A stretch of 64,000 nucleotides of DNA from Conus ventricosus. Taxonomy: Eukaryota > Mollusca > Gastropoda > Neogastropoda > Conidae. Location: contig CM031595.1 of the NCBI GenBank assembly GCA_018398815.1, forward strand, positions 45,752,551 to 45,816,550. Direction: 5' to 3'. The translations under genes were made by a program, and so were the position numbers. Below the pieces are notes generated by a model. The model had not been told where the DNA came from and ran no database searches. It saw nothing but the letters and a program-made list of their open reading frames with translations. Below, piece by piece: positions 13,601 through 26,000 of the stretch. Within the stretch, counting starts at the first letter, position 1. Every line of letters begins with the position of its first letter.

Positions 13601-16600
13601 ATTTGAAAGAGAGACAGCCAGAGACAGCAGGAGAGTTGTTGAAGTTCGCAGAGGTGTATAGGAGGCACGTTTGGGCACTAAGGTGCAGGAAAACAGGTGC
13701 TAGGCACAGGTGAGAAGAGTGCAAGGAGACTAGGGGAGTTTTCTGCAAAGTCTGCAAACCCAGTGGTGGGGCAGAAGGAAGGGCAAAGGGACATTAGGTG
13801 TTTCATTTGTCACAGGAAGGGACATGTGGCGAGGGATTGTCGCATGAGGTTCCAGAAGGCGGCAGCCTTGCAAGAGGTGGATAAGGGTCGTCAAGGGAAA
13901 CGACCTGCAGTGGAACCAAAAGGGATTCAGTCTGAAGAGGGTGGAGTGCAGCCTATGGCTAGCACTGGACAGCAGTCAGTGTCAGGGATGGAGGGCACTA
14001 GGCTGAGTGGTTCGTTACCAGTGGAAGAAGGGTGGATTGGCAGCAGAGGGTGAAAGTGTTACGAGACACTGGTTGTTCATGCGGTGTAGTCGAACAACGC
14101 TGGTCGAGAAAGGGGATTGACAGGGCAATCCAGACCTGTACTCTAATCGATGGCACTGTGAGGGAGTTTCCAGTTGCTAAGATAGAAGTACGTACCCCTT
14201 ACTTCTCAGGCGAGTTGTCTGCGTTGGTGATGGAGAAACCCCTTCACGATTTGATCATTGGAAATATTCCAGGGGCAAGGGATCCAGGGATCCCGAGTTG
14301 TTGACTGCTACAGGGGCAGCAGCTCAGACACGGAGCAAGAAGGAGGAAAAAGGTTGTTAAACCGTTAGTTGTTCCAGGAAGGAAGTCGGGCATAGATGTG
14401 TCGCCTGATGAGTTTAGGGCAGCGCAGGAACAAGACCCTTCGCTCGTGAAGTCTTGGGAGTTGGCAAGAGGTGGAGAGAAACAGGAGGTTAGAGGAGGTG
14501 AGACAGAATTTCTTGTGAAAGGCGGGCTGTTGTACGAGTGTTCACCAAGGGGAAGACAGGTAAGGTGACCACTCAGAGGTACCAGCAGGTTATCGTGACA
14601 CTGTCATGTCAGTGGGTCACGAGTCGCTCATGGCGGGTCATCTCGGCACCAGCAAAACAGCTGACCGAATCTTTGATGACTTTCATTGGCCAGGAGCAAT
14701 GGCAGACATCAAGCGTTTCTGCATGTCATGTGACGTGTGTCAAAGGTCAGCCACAAGAGGGGTGAAGAGGAAGGCGCCTCTTAAACATCCCCCTTTAATT
14801 GACACACCATTCAGGAGGGTGGCTGTTGATCTGATTGGCCCAATCGCGCCCTGTTCCAAAGGTGGGCACAGGTATGTGTTGACGCTGGTGGACTACGCGA
14901 CCAGATCCCCAGAAGCGGTTGCATTGAAAGGCGTAGATACGCAACAGGTCGCTGAAGGGCTGGTAGACATCTTCTCTCGCGTGGGTGTTGCCAGCACAAA
15001 TTCTCAGTGACAGGGGGTCACAGTTCACCTCAGGCGTGATGAGGGAGGTCAACAGGCTGCTAGGGATCACACAGCTGCTCACTACCCCATACCATCCACA
15101 ATGCAATGGCTTGGTGGAAAGATTCAACGGTGTGCTGAAGGGCATCTTAAAGAAGCTCTGTGAGGAAAGGCCAGCAGATTGGGACCGCTACATTCCAGCG
15201 GCACTGTTTGCCTACAGGGAAGCCCCTCAGGAAAGCACAGGCTTTTCGCCATTTGAGCTGCTGTATGGGCGGGACAGTTCGGGGACCGGTGTGCATTCTC
15301 AAAGAGCTGTGGTCCGGAGAACAGGAGTCCGAAGAAGTCAAAACCACATATCAGTATGTGGTGGACTTACGCAATAGGCTCGAGGAGACATGTAAGGTCG
15401 CAAGGGAGAGTTTGCAGGAGGCTAGGGTCGTCCAGAAGAAGCAGTATGACAGGAAGGTGAGGAAGCAATTCCTCAAGGTGGGAGATCAAGTCCTGTTACT
15501 GCTTCCCACGGATCACAACAAGCTGCTGATGCATTGGAAGGGGACCATTCACCATCATTGAAAAGGTAGATCAGGACTACCGATCGATGTGAATGGGAAA
15601 TCAAAACTTTTCCATGCAAATTTGCTCCGAAAATATATTCAGCGTGAGACTCAGCACATAGGCGCAGCAGCAATCATTGATGGAGGTGAAGGAGACCCAG
15701 CAGAAGAAGGGGAGATTTTGTTGCCTGAGTTTCCAGGAGAAGAGTCATACAGGGATGTGTCACTGTATGAAGGGCTAGACAGTAGGAGACAGGAGGAAGT
15801 TAGGGGGCTCCTAGAACGGTATAGGGCGTCCCTGACTGATAAACCAGGCAGGACAACTCTAGAAACATGTACGGTGGAGTTAACATCGCAGAAACCCGTA
15901 CATGTGAAAGCCTACCCGATCCCATATGCCACCAAGCAAGTGATCGAGGAGGAGGTAGAAAAGATGTTGGACCTTGGGGTGATTGAACCATCCAAATCAT
16001 CATATAGTGCACCCGTCGTCTTAGTGAGGAAAAAAGTCAGGTGAGCATCGATTCTGTGTCGACTATAGACGTCTAAACAGTGTCACCAAGGTCGATGCAG
16101 AGGTCATACCGAACATGGAAGACCTGTTCGCTCAGATCGCCACAAGCAAGAGCCAGTATTTCACCAGGATAGATCTGAGCAAGGGTTACTGGCAAATAGC
16201 CCTGAGTGAGGACTCAAAGGAAGTCACAGCATTCTCCACTCCTATGGGGCTATACCAGTGGCGAGTACTTCCTTTTGTATGGTCAACGCGCCTGCAGTCT
16301 TCTCTCGGATGATGAGGAAGTTATTGACGGGATTGGAAGGCGTTGTGAATTTCATGGATGACATTCTGATAGCGTCCGAGACATGGGAGGAGCATATGAG
16401 GCAGCTAGGAGCAGTTTTAGAGAGGTTGAGGAAAGCCAATCTCACAGCCAGACCAACAAAGTGCCAGGTTGGTTTTCCAAGCCTGGAGTTCCTAGGTTTT
16501 GTTGTCGGAGGCGACACAAAGCAGCCGGAAAGAGGAAAGGTGGAGAAGATGATGAATTCAGAGAGACCAAAGACCAAAACAGAAGTCAGGAGTCTGCTAG

Positions 16601-19600
16601 GTTTTATTGGCTTCTACAGGGAGTTTGTTCCAATTTCGCTGCGATCACGAGTCCTCTCAGTGATTTGGTCAAGGCAGGGAAACCGGCAGTGGTCGAGTGG
16701 TCAGACGCTGCAGAGCAAGCACTGCAGACGGTGTTGGAAAGACTAGGTTCCGTCCCATCTTGAAGCTACCAGATATGTCCAAACCATTTTTGTTGCGGAC
16801 AGATGCATCAGGTGGTGGGATAGGTGCAGTATTGTTACAGGAGCATGAAGGGGTCGAGTTTCCTGTGAGATATGCTAGCAGGAAGTTGACAAAGTGTGAA
16901 GAAGGGTACGCAACGGTGGAGAAGGAGTGTTTAGCTGTCGTGTGGGCCCTGCAGAAGTTCCACAAATACTTGTATGGGAAAGAGTTCGTGATAGAGACAG
17001 ATCACCAACCACTCAAATTCCTACAGGAGGCGCAGCTGAAAAACAGCAGAGTTCTGCGTTGGGCAATGGCACTGCAGCCCTACAGGTATCGAGTGCAGTA
17101 CATCCCAGGTCGACAGAATGTCGGAGCTAACTATTTAAGCCGTGTAGTCTAGCAAGCTGCAACTCAGAGGAAGTCAGTCATATCGGGGTGCTTTGTTGAT
17201 AATATGTGTTGGTTACAGTTATGTTGATTGGATATGGGTTCATTCCAGTTGGCTATGGTTCATATTTTCTGTGTGAGACTTGTTCATATTTTCTTTGTGA
17301 GACTTGTTCATGTGAATGTAGTTATGCTTGGAGCATACAGTCACTTGTGTGGTAATGCATTATTTGCAATAAGTGAGGATGGAGATTCCTCAGTGAAGTG
17401 TCATGGATCGTGAGCATATTATATTGTGCTTTTCATAGAAATTGTGAAGAGAAGATGTGGCAAATCCGCAGGTAGGGGAATTGCATAAGTGCGCACAGAG
17501 GTCGTTATAAAATGAGTTGAAATAACGCAAGAGCGCACGTCAATGATAACTCATTGGAGTGGTATTCACTAATGATATATTTTATAATTTGTAAACCCTT
17601 GGTTGTAAAGTATTTTTCAAACTTCGCACGTGTAACTGTGGTTCAGCAAATTCGGTTGTTGTCTTTTTTGTTACCGTTGTTTTGAGACAATGCGGTGCAT
17701 AGTCTTTTGCAAGGGGGAAATTGTCACGGTCAAAATTCAACACAACCAAAGTGTGGTCCGTCGCCGGCCACTTCAACTGGACATAAGTCCTAACTCAAAC
17801 ATTCTGGGCGCCACATAGACGGGCCCATGGTTCGGATCCGGCCAATTAAGCATAGGGGAGAGGCTTCACAGAGACGGTCTGTCGGCTAGACGGACTAATC
17901 AGCTTTGACCGACGCCTCGATGTCTAGCGAGACGAGTCGTAGCGCCTGGCTCAGACTCATCTAGCCAATTTAGATTGACCAGTGTCCACGACTTAAGCCA
18001 CACGGCGCCAGTTAAGTAGGGAAGGGGGGAAGGTAGTGTGTGGTGGGGGTGAAACCTAGCTAATCAATTAAATGACCAATTGACCACCACAGAGAGTAAG
18101 GCGTGTCGGCGTGACTGTCATGATTTGAATATCCAATGGAATTAGAGGGAGCTAACTTCGGGTGTCAGGGGGTAAAAATACTGACCAATGGTACTCGCCC
18201 TTTTTGGACAGATCGGAACACAATAAGAAGGATGTGAGAGTGAGAGAACGGAAAAAGGAGGGGGAGAACGAACAGAGAGACAGGGAGAGAGAGGTCTGAG
18301 TGTAGTCTCTGCAGGAGAAAGGCAGAGGGATGAGAGGAGTGAAGTTTGGGCATTAGCACGAGATAGTCTGCAGAGGAAGGACTTAGGAGAGATGTGGAGA
18401 GAGTTGCTAACTAATGAAGAGGAAAAGAAAGAAGAAAAAAAAGAAAAGAAAGCAACCATGTCCATTTGATAAGAGCAGACTAGAAGAGAGAGAGAGAGGA
18501 GTGCAATGCGTTAATGCAGAAGAAAGAAAGGAGAACAGATCGATGTTGATAGTCACTGTTCTATCTTCACTGGGGTTCGACCTCATACTTGGCCAGCGCC
18601 ACTTTCATCGACAGACCAACGCCAGTGCCAACAGTCCAGCCTGACCGATGCCAGCAGTCTAACTTGACGGTGCCAGCAGTTGTGCCGTGTTGTGAAAGTG
18701 ACAGTGAAAAGAAAAAAAAAAGGAAAAGAAAAAAGAGACAGTGATTCGTGAATAGTTAAGATCACCTGGCAGGTAAAGTAGAAATCTATTTATACCCGGG
18801 TTAGTTAATGATGTTTTAGACAAATGATTTTGTGAAGTTAAGGAAAGAGAGAATGTTTTATTTTGTTTGATTCCATATGCATTGATGGTTCGTTCTATGA
18901 ACATGTGTAGTAAAGTTATAGACTTTACTAGTGGTTTGATGTGACGAATGCATGATATTGAATGAGATCGTAAGCAAGCTGTGAGTGTGTTTGGGCTGTG
19001 CGCTAGTCCTTCCTCCACTGACATCACCGAGGTTGACAGTACCCATATACCTATAAAATACATGCAGACAAAAGGCACACATAACAATCTAAGAGACTCC
19101 ATCTCCCTCCCTTCCCCCTTTCTCAAAGAGGTACATTACATTTAGGAGCACATACATTTTTTGCTGAGGCATAATGTATGTACCAGGCCACACCAAAGAC
19201 TGAAGGAGACAGCTGCTTTAGTGGAGGATGTGTGTGCAGTGCAGCAGGCAGGAATAATTTCCGTTGCCTTGATTTCATCCTGAACCTGAAATGGTATGAA
19301 GTTGACAAGAAGTTGTTATCTGTGGAACAGGTGTGGGGGATGGCATTGCTGGGCTGAAGGACCAAGGCACTATCAATGTCTTAGTGTCACAGTTCATCAT
19401 TGAGTACAACAGCTGTTCCGAGATGATTGACGATGCGGAACCAGAAGAAATATAATGGTGAGCTGGGTTTTTGTGTACTTCTTATCTTGACAACTTGACA
19501 GTTAAGTTCTGTTCTGTTTGTTTGTTTGTTTATACTTTTTATCTTGATAGCTTGATAGTAACATTGTCTGAATCTGTGCTGTGTTTTAATTTCCGTGTAA

Positions 19601-19744
19601 AATATGAAAATATGACAAACTATTGTAGTTTCCTTAGAAGAACAGATTTTTTAAAAACTTATTTTAGTGTGGCTGACATAGAACACTCATTATGAACTCT
19701 GAAGTTTTTTTGTTTGTAAAGGTTGTTGTGCATGTGTGTGTATT

Positions 19745-19805
<61 letters not shown>

Positions 19806-19985
19806 TATGCAACAGAAACAGAAGACAAGGAAGACACCCCCTCCCCGGCCACCTCCTCCTCAGGTGGTGACCCGTCCCCTTCAGTTACACCTGTATCAGC
19901 ACAAGTTGAAAATTTCAAGCCTGTGCCAGCACCTAGAAAGGTATTTCTATGCTTTGTGTTTATGTAGTATATGATTGAAGTGTAG

Positions 19986-20047
<62 letters not shown>

Positions 20048-23000
20048 ATCAGTTGGAAGAAGGTATGTACATGCTTATGAGTGTATGTGTAAGCATACTT
20101 TGCTATGTGTGTGTGTGTGTTGTGTGTGTGTGTGTGTGTGTGCGCCACGTGCAAGCATTCACATGTGCTTGTGTGTGTACATATTTTGTGAGTTCTTGAC
20201 TTCTGATTTGTACCAAGAGAAGTTTGCATATTTCATGCTTTTTTTTTTTCAATTTAAAGAAAGAGTATTTTATGGATTCCAGCTCGTATTATATGAACAC
20301 CAGATTGGCTTTGGGTTTTTTTTTAAAGTTCCTGTTGTTTATGTAGCAGGTGGCCAGACAAGTCAATCCAGGTTTTTTTGTGAATCACTCATGTTTTCTC
20401 GTACAGGGACAGTATGACAGCTCGCAATATCAAGATGGAGAGATAGATAATGATAAAAGTGAGACGACTATCAGCACCCGCAGTAGCAGTAACCACATTC
20501 ACTCACCGCACTTCAGTGATGAGGAGAGCCATGGCAGAGCCTCTCCGTTTGTGCTGGAAAGGTAGGGTGATGTTCAGGTGTTTTAAAATGTGCATGCTTG
20601 CTTTGAGAATATACATCGCATTTCATAATTCTTCAATGCAGGTAAAATGTTGAATATTGCCTAAAGCAAATATTTTGCAGACGTATTTTGTTTCAGTCTG
20701 AGTTGGCCTTGCCTGTGTGTTAGAGCCCGTTTGGTCAATTAAGTCTAGAAACACATTATATGTCAGGCTTTTTCTTGTTTTCTTCCATGAAAATCCAGAT
20801 GTAGTGCCATCAATTGAAAATTAAGAATGTTCATATTTTCAGTGTAACTGATAGCCCGTTTGGTCAGTTAAGTCTCGAAATACATTATATGTCCGTTTTT
20901 CCTTATTTCTTCCATGGAAATTCAGATGTAGTGCCATCACTTGTAAATTAAGAATGTTCATATTTTCAGTGTAGAAACTGATAGCCTGTTTGGTCAGTTA
21001 AGTCTCAAAACACATTAAATGTCAGTTTTTCCTTGTTTTCTTCCATGAAAATTCAGATGTAGTGCCATCAACTGTAAATTAAGAATGTTCTTATTTTCAT
21101 TGTAATTGATAATCAATTACCTCGCCAAAAATGTTATGTTTTCACCTGTGCCTGTTGATTTGTCTGTGTATCTGTTAGATTCACCACTTTGGCTTCACAA
21201 GGGGAGTATTGCGCATGTTAATGTTTGTACTGTTTTTATTGTTTTGTCGCTGAGGAAGGCATATTGCAGAAAATTTCTTGTCTTGTTTTGTGTCGTACAT
21301 TAAAACTGCGTTACTTCACTCTTTGTTTTGTGTGCTCTTCCGCTTTTTCGTTGTGTTCCGGTAACGCTGCAGTTTGTTTTATTTGCCTATCTGTTAGTAA
21401 GATCTCTCAAAAACTAATGAACTGATTTCAATGTTACATAAGGGCAAGAATGATTGTGGCCCACAGATGAAATCATTAAGTTTTGGTTCACTTTTTTATC
21501 CAAGAACATATACAAGATGTTCAGCAAGAATACATAAAAATTTTAGCACCGATTTGTAGTGAAGTCTGGTGGAGAGATGGGCTGTGGACTAAAGAAGACT
21601 GAATGACATTTTTGTGTGAATCCAATATACAGGATCCAGATCAAAGAGTGGGTCCAGGATCAGTTTCATCTTGGTGCAGTTCTGTGCTCTCCTGAGTTTC
21701 TTGCTGCTTTGTTGCGATACTGACAAAAGTTGTCTTTACTTGGTAATATGTTGACAGTCATGTAGAGGTGAATTCAATCATCTTTGTATTGCAGTGAAAG
21801 TCTCAGCATCATTGAATCTCCCATGGTGACTGCAAGGACGTCTGAGTAAGTACACATCTAGCCTCATTTCAGCAGATATTTTGCTAAAATTTCATCACAT
21901 CACTCACCTGTGCTATAGTTTGATTTACATATTTTTTGGTTTAGTTTGCACTGCTTAGTAATGGGCAAATAAGTTACTAATGACTGTTTGACTGTAAGAG
22001 GTAGGAGAGTTTTTTTTTAATTTTGTACTTATTTTGAGATATGAGTGCATCATATGATACTGTATGAGTTATATTGACATGTACCATATTGCATTGTATA
22101 TTTCATATGATTTGATATGTTTCTGTTGAAATTTTTTTGATGAAAGTTTCTGTGCAAAGCAAATCTTTTTAGGTTTAGAAGACAGGTCAGAAAAGTTGTT
22201 TCAGTTATGTTATTTTACAATATTTGAAATGTTTGTTCCTCGTGTGGCGTTTAGAGAGGAGAAAGTTCTATTGGTAATTCTTCGAAGGATAAAAGATCTG
22301 ATATTATAGGCAAGTTGAAATTCAGTTCAGGTGAAATCAGAATTCTGTTTAGTTTTGTTCAGTTCAGGTCATTTGTTTTACTGGTATTTTATCCAACGCA
22401 CTCTGATATATGACATTTGCTTAAGTGGTAAGGTCAGAGCTAAATAAAAACAAACTGATGCACTGTATAGCTGAAGCAATCAAGCCACACTGCTGAGCAT
22501 TTTTCACATTCTGTTCTCCCCACCTTGTTTCTGCCATTGATTATGTGATCTTAAATCTTAACCAACACTCACACATGTTCACATATTCTTCTATGTGTTA
22601 ACAACCACATATCAAAAATCTAACTGCTGTTTAAAGGTGATTGTTAGAAGTGATGTGCAGTAATAATCCACCACATTGAGAACAGAAACTCATCACATAC
22701 AAAATGAAGATGTTGCAGAGAATTATTGTGCTGGAGGATGTACATTAAGCTTTGGTTTGATTTTTTTTTCCAGACTCGTTGAGAAGACAATCTATGATAC
22801 TATCACTGAACGTCTTTTTGGCTGTGATCAGACATCAGCAAGAGGTACTGCTTGGTTATTTCATGTTGCAGTAGAATTTTGTTAGCTGAAATGCAAAATA
22901 CCAAACAGGTATTACTTTAGAAGGGGAGGGGGGGGGGGGGGGAGGAATGGGTGTTACAGCTTTCTGTACCCTGCCTTTAGCATCTCTCTTATACCATTCA

Positions 23001-26000
23001 TTCTGTTTTTCCAGTACTCGGCTTCACTTTAACCCATCTTGTCTCAGTCCTAATGCCAGCAATTCTTAAGGAGCTATCAATATTAGTTTGTCGTGAGGTC
23101 ACCAGTCAGAGAAGATGCTGTTATGATGCCTGCTGTGAGTGAACTACACAGGATATCTGATAAATCCACTGCAGAATAATTATCACATAGTCTTAAAGTC
23201 ATCACATAGTCTTACAGTCAGATGGATTGTGTGTCCTGCTCAGCGGAAGTGGAGATCACCACCACGTCTCTTCAAAGACAGTCCCCATCAGTCTGCTGAT
23301 ACACAACACTTCAACACCAATGAACAGTAGTCGTAGATGTGGAAGGGAAATAAAAGCTGAAGTAACCTTAGGAGTAGGGCACAGAAGGCCAGAGAATTTG
23401 AGAGCACTTTTCTTTACTTTGTGATGGTCAGTGAGGTTAAGGATTGTAATGATAATGTTGTGGGATTGGGATTTGAATTTACCATAACAGAGGGACCCTT
23501 AATCAGGTGGTTAGAGTGTTTCCTGTGGAGCTGATGGCTGTGAGTTCGAAACACGCTTGGGGTTGGATTTTTTTTTTGGTGGGGGGGGGGGGGGGGGGGG
23601 GGGGGCATAAAACCTTCACTATCCACCCAGCAGTTAACCCTCTTGTATTCATAACGGGCGCAGACGGGAGCGCTGAGACAGCGCGCTAGATTTCGTAACG
23701 GGCGCAGACGGGAGCTGCCCGCCGTATGTGTACGGTACTTTTCCATCACGTGCTGACTCCGTGAAAATACTCAGAGAGCCACTAAAAGTTGTTGGTGATT
23801 TCCCACTATAGCCCAGTAATCTGGCAGCACTATTTTTGGATGCTGGAACCACTTCAATTCACTAAGAAAGAGAAGAAACTGCAAGCGAAGAGTTGTGCGT
23901 GAGACTGACCGATTTTCACAATGGCGTCGTCTGCTAACAACAGTGAGTTTGATGATATTCCTGCGTATTCAGCAGAGGAGTGGGATCAAATTATGCCAGA
24001 AGAAGAGAAGTATGAAAATGGAGAGTTAGGAGAAGAGAATGATGTTGAAATCGGCACCAATGAAGGAGAGGAAAAGTGGTGAAAGCGACCCTCAGTACAA
24101 CGTGCTACTCGCCGTTCTGCAAAACAATGGCGACCGGCTACACATCCTGCCCATGTGGTCGCGTTCCAACAGCCGACAGGCCAAGCGCACTCACTGCCGA
24201 ACACTGCCACCGCACTAGATTATTTCTTTTTTCTGGCTCTCACATTTTTTCAACTAGTAGCAGAAGAAATTAACAGATACGCTCAACAAAAACAAGCAGC
24301 TAAGGGCACACCTGACTCCCTATGGTTCGACACAACACCTGACGAAATGCGGGGCTATGTCGCTGTACTGATTATTCCGTATAACAACAAAGGGACGACG
24401 CGTAGAAACGTCATATATGTGTTGTTTCTGCCAGGTGCCTTTATGCTTTCATAAGAATGACTGTTTCCATGACTACCATGCGCAGAAAGTGGCTCAACAG
24501 TAGGGCAGTTTGCTAGTCTCTGTGTTTGTGTGTACGTGTATATCTGTAGTTTATGGTGACAGTGCTTTGATGACACTTGGCAGTGAGACTCTACTCAATT
24601 TCGTCACAGCTATACAGTGTGTAAATACATATGGACATGTATAAGGTGCTTAGAACAATGACAGAAAAACAATGAGGAACTGTGCTTGAATCTACAGTAA
24701 CTGTTCAGTAGTGACAATTGACACTAGTTGTGTGTGACATTCTGTGGATTACCTGTGGGGACTGAACAGGCGGACAGAAGACAGATCATCTCACTTAGGC
24801 TTCAGCTTTCATTTCACAACACTAACATGCATGTGCATGGGATAACTGCATGTTGGTGTGCTGTATTAGAATTGTCACCATCGCATGTGACACATTGGGT
24901 GACATTTTGGTGACAATGACACGACCTTTCACCTCGAGACACACACAATCTTGCTCACAGTATAGAACAAAGCCTTGTGACCATACATGCGGAATTTCGT
25001 AGCTCTAGAGGTTTATTCCTGGTTGTGGTGAAGCATGAACCATACATACCAATTTTAAGGCTAAATTCACCCAAAAAATCTGAACACTAGGGGGAATTTG
25101 GCCTCAGAGAATCTGAATACAAGAGGGTTAATGGGTACCTGATTCCACTAAGGGAAGATACGGGTTCCTTCATGCTATGCCATCCCTCATTTGGTGCCCT
25201 AGGTACAGTGAATGTCTGACGGTTTACTGTCCCTGTGGCTGATAGACTGTGGAAAACTTTTATCATGACAGTCGTGTATGCTATTATTTAGTTAAGTTCA
25301 CAATGTATTAGAATGTCATCCAGATCCAGATGATACAAAGGCACGCTGTGTAAGTGAGGAAGTTTGAGCATCCCTCAGAGATCTATGAGGAAAATGTTCA
25401 GAACTCAGTAAGGTGGTTGCAGTACCTTCCCATAGCACATGCAACAACTCATTAATTTACAAAATAAAAGCAGTCTTTTCTCTTTTTTTCTGTGTGTTGA
25501 GGTTCTTATTTCAACTGCTTTAAATCTCTTTAGCTAAGTAAATCTGTGATTTTAAAGCTATCATCTTTTCATCTTTGCTTTACAGAAGTAGTTTTTGTTG
25601 GTAGTTTTACACAGCAAATGTTATTGTTTTAAAGATCTGCATAAGCAGTTGTGCTTATATGTTAACTATATGGTATAGATTTTTTTGCTTATATGTTAAC
25701 TATATGGTATGATTGAAATCTATGCAATGTGAAAGAAAGTTGTTAGATCAGTGTTAATTTTCTTAAGGAGATGTCATTGGATATGAACTGATTCATGTAT
25801 GCCATGTCTTGTGACTAAGTAATGACGCTAAAATGATGTTGTAGAAATGGATGATATAGGAACATACTTGAGGACCTTTAGCAGATGCTTGACTTTTAAA
25901 GCCTGGACAGGTCTTGAATGTAAGTCTGACCTCGTGTAGCTTGATTATGAGTGTTTTGTTTGCTAAAGTTCATGTCAGTATCAGTCAGTTTTTGCAAAGC

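Larger units (their letters stand above)
4775..19038 (+). mobile_element. Tandem Ty3/Gypsy (Gmr1-like) array: LTR-internal-LTR-internal-LTR
   Basis: Three direct LTR copies (4775-~5994, 11085-12404, 17722-19038) separate two internal regions of the same family. LTRs start TGTCA and end TGACA, a 5-bp terminal inverted repeat. A polypurine tract (AAGGGGGAAA) lies just before LTRs 2 and 3. Each internal region has gag, protease, integrase, RT and RNase H in that order. Both elements lie in the sense orientation of the host gene, in one intron. Flanks AGCCC (4770-4774) and GTACC (19039-19043) do not form an exact target duplication, but the left flank is in the poor-quality segment. Confidence 0.88.
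23490..25290 (+). repeat. tRNA-derived SINE, interrupted by piggyBac
   Basis: A tRNA-like head has an A-box-like AGGTGGTTAGAGTG at about 23505 and a B box GAGTTCGAAAC at 23542-23552. The body follows a 25-base G-run and breaks off at the TTAA (23634). It resumes at 25128 (GGGTACCTGATTCC). The 3' limit is uncertain. Confidence 0.6.

Noticed and set aside
4775..19038. Infectious retrovirus with an envelope gene
   Set aside because: Between RNase H (ends 17152) and the 3' LTR (17722) there are only 570 non-coding bases, so there is no room for or trace of an envelope gene.
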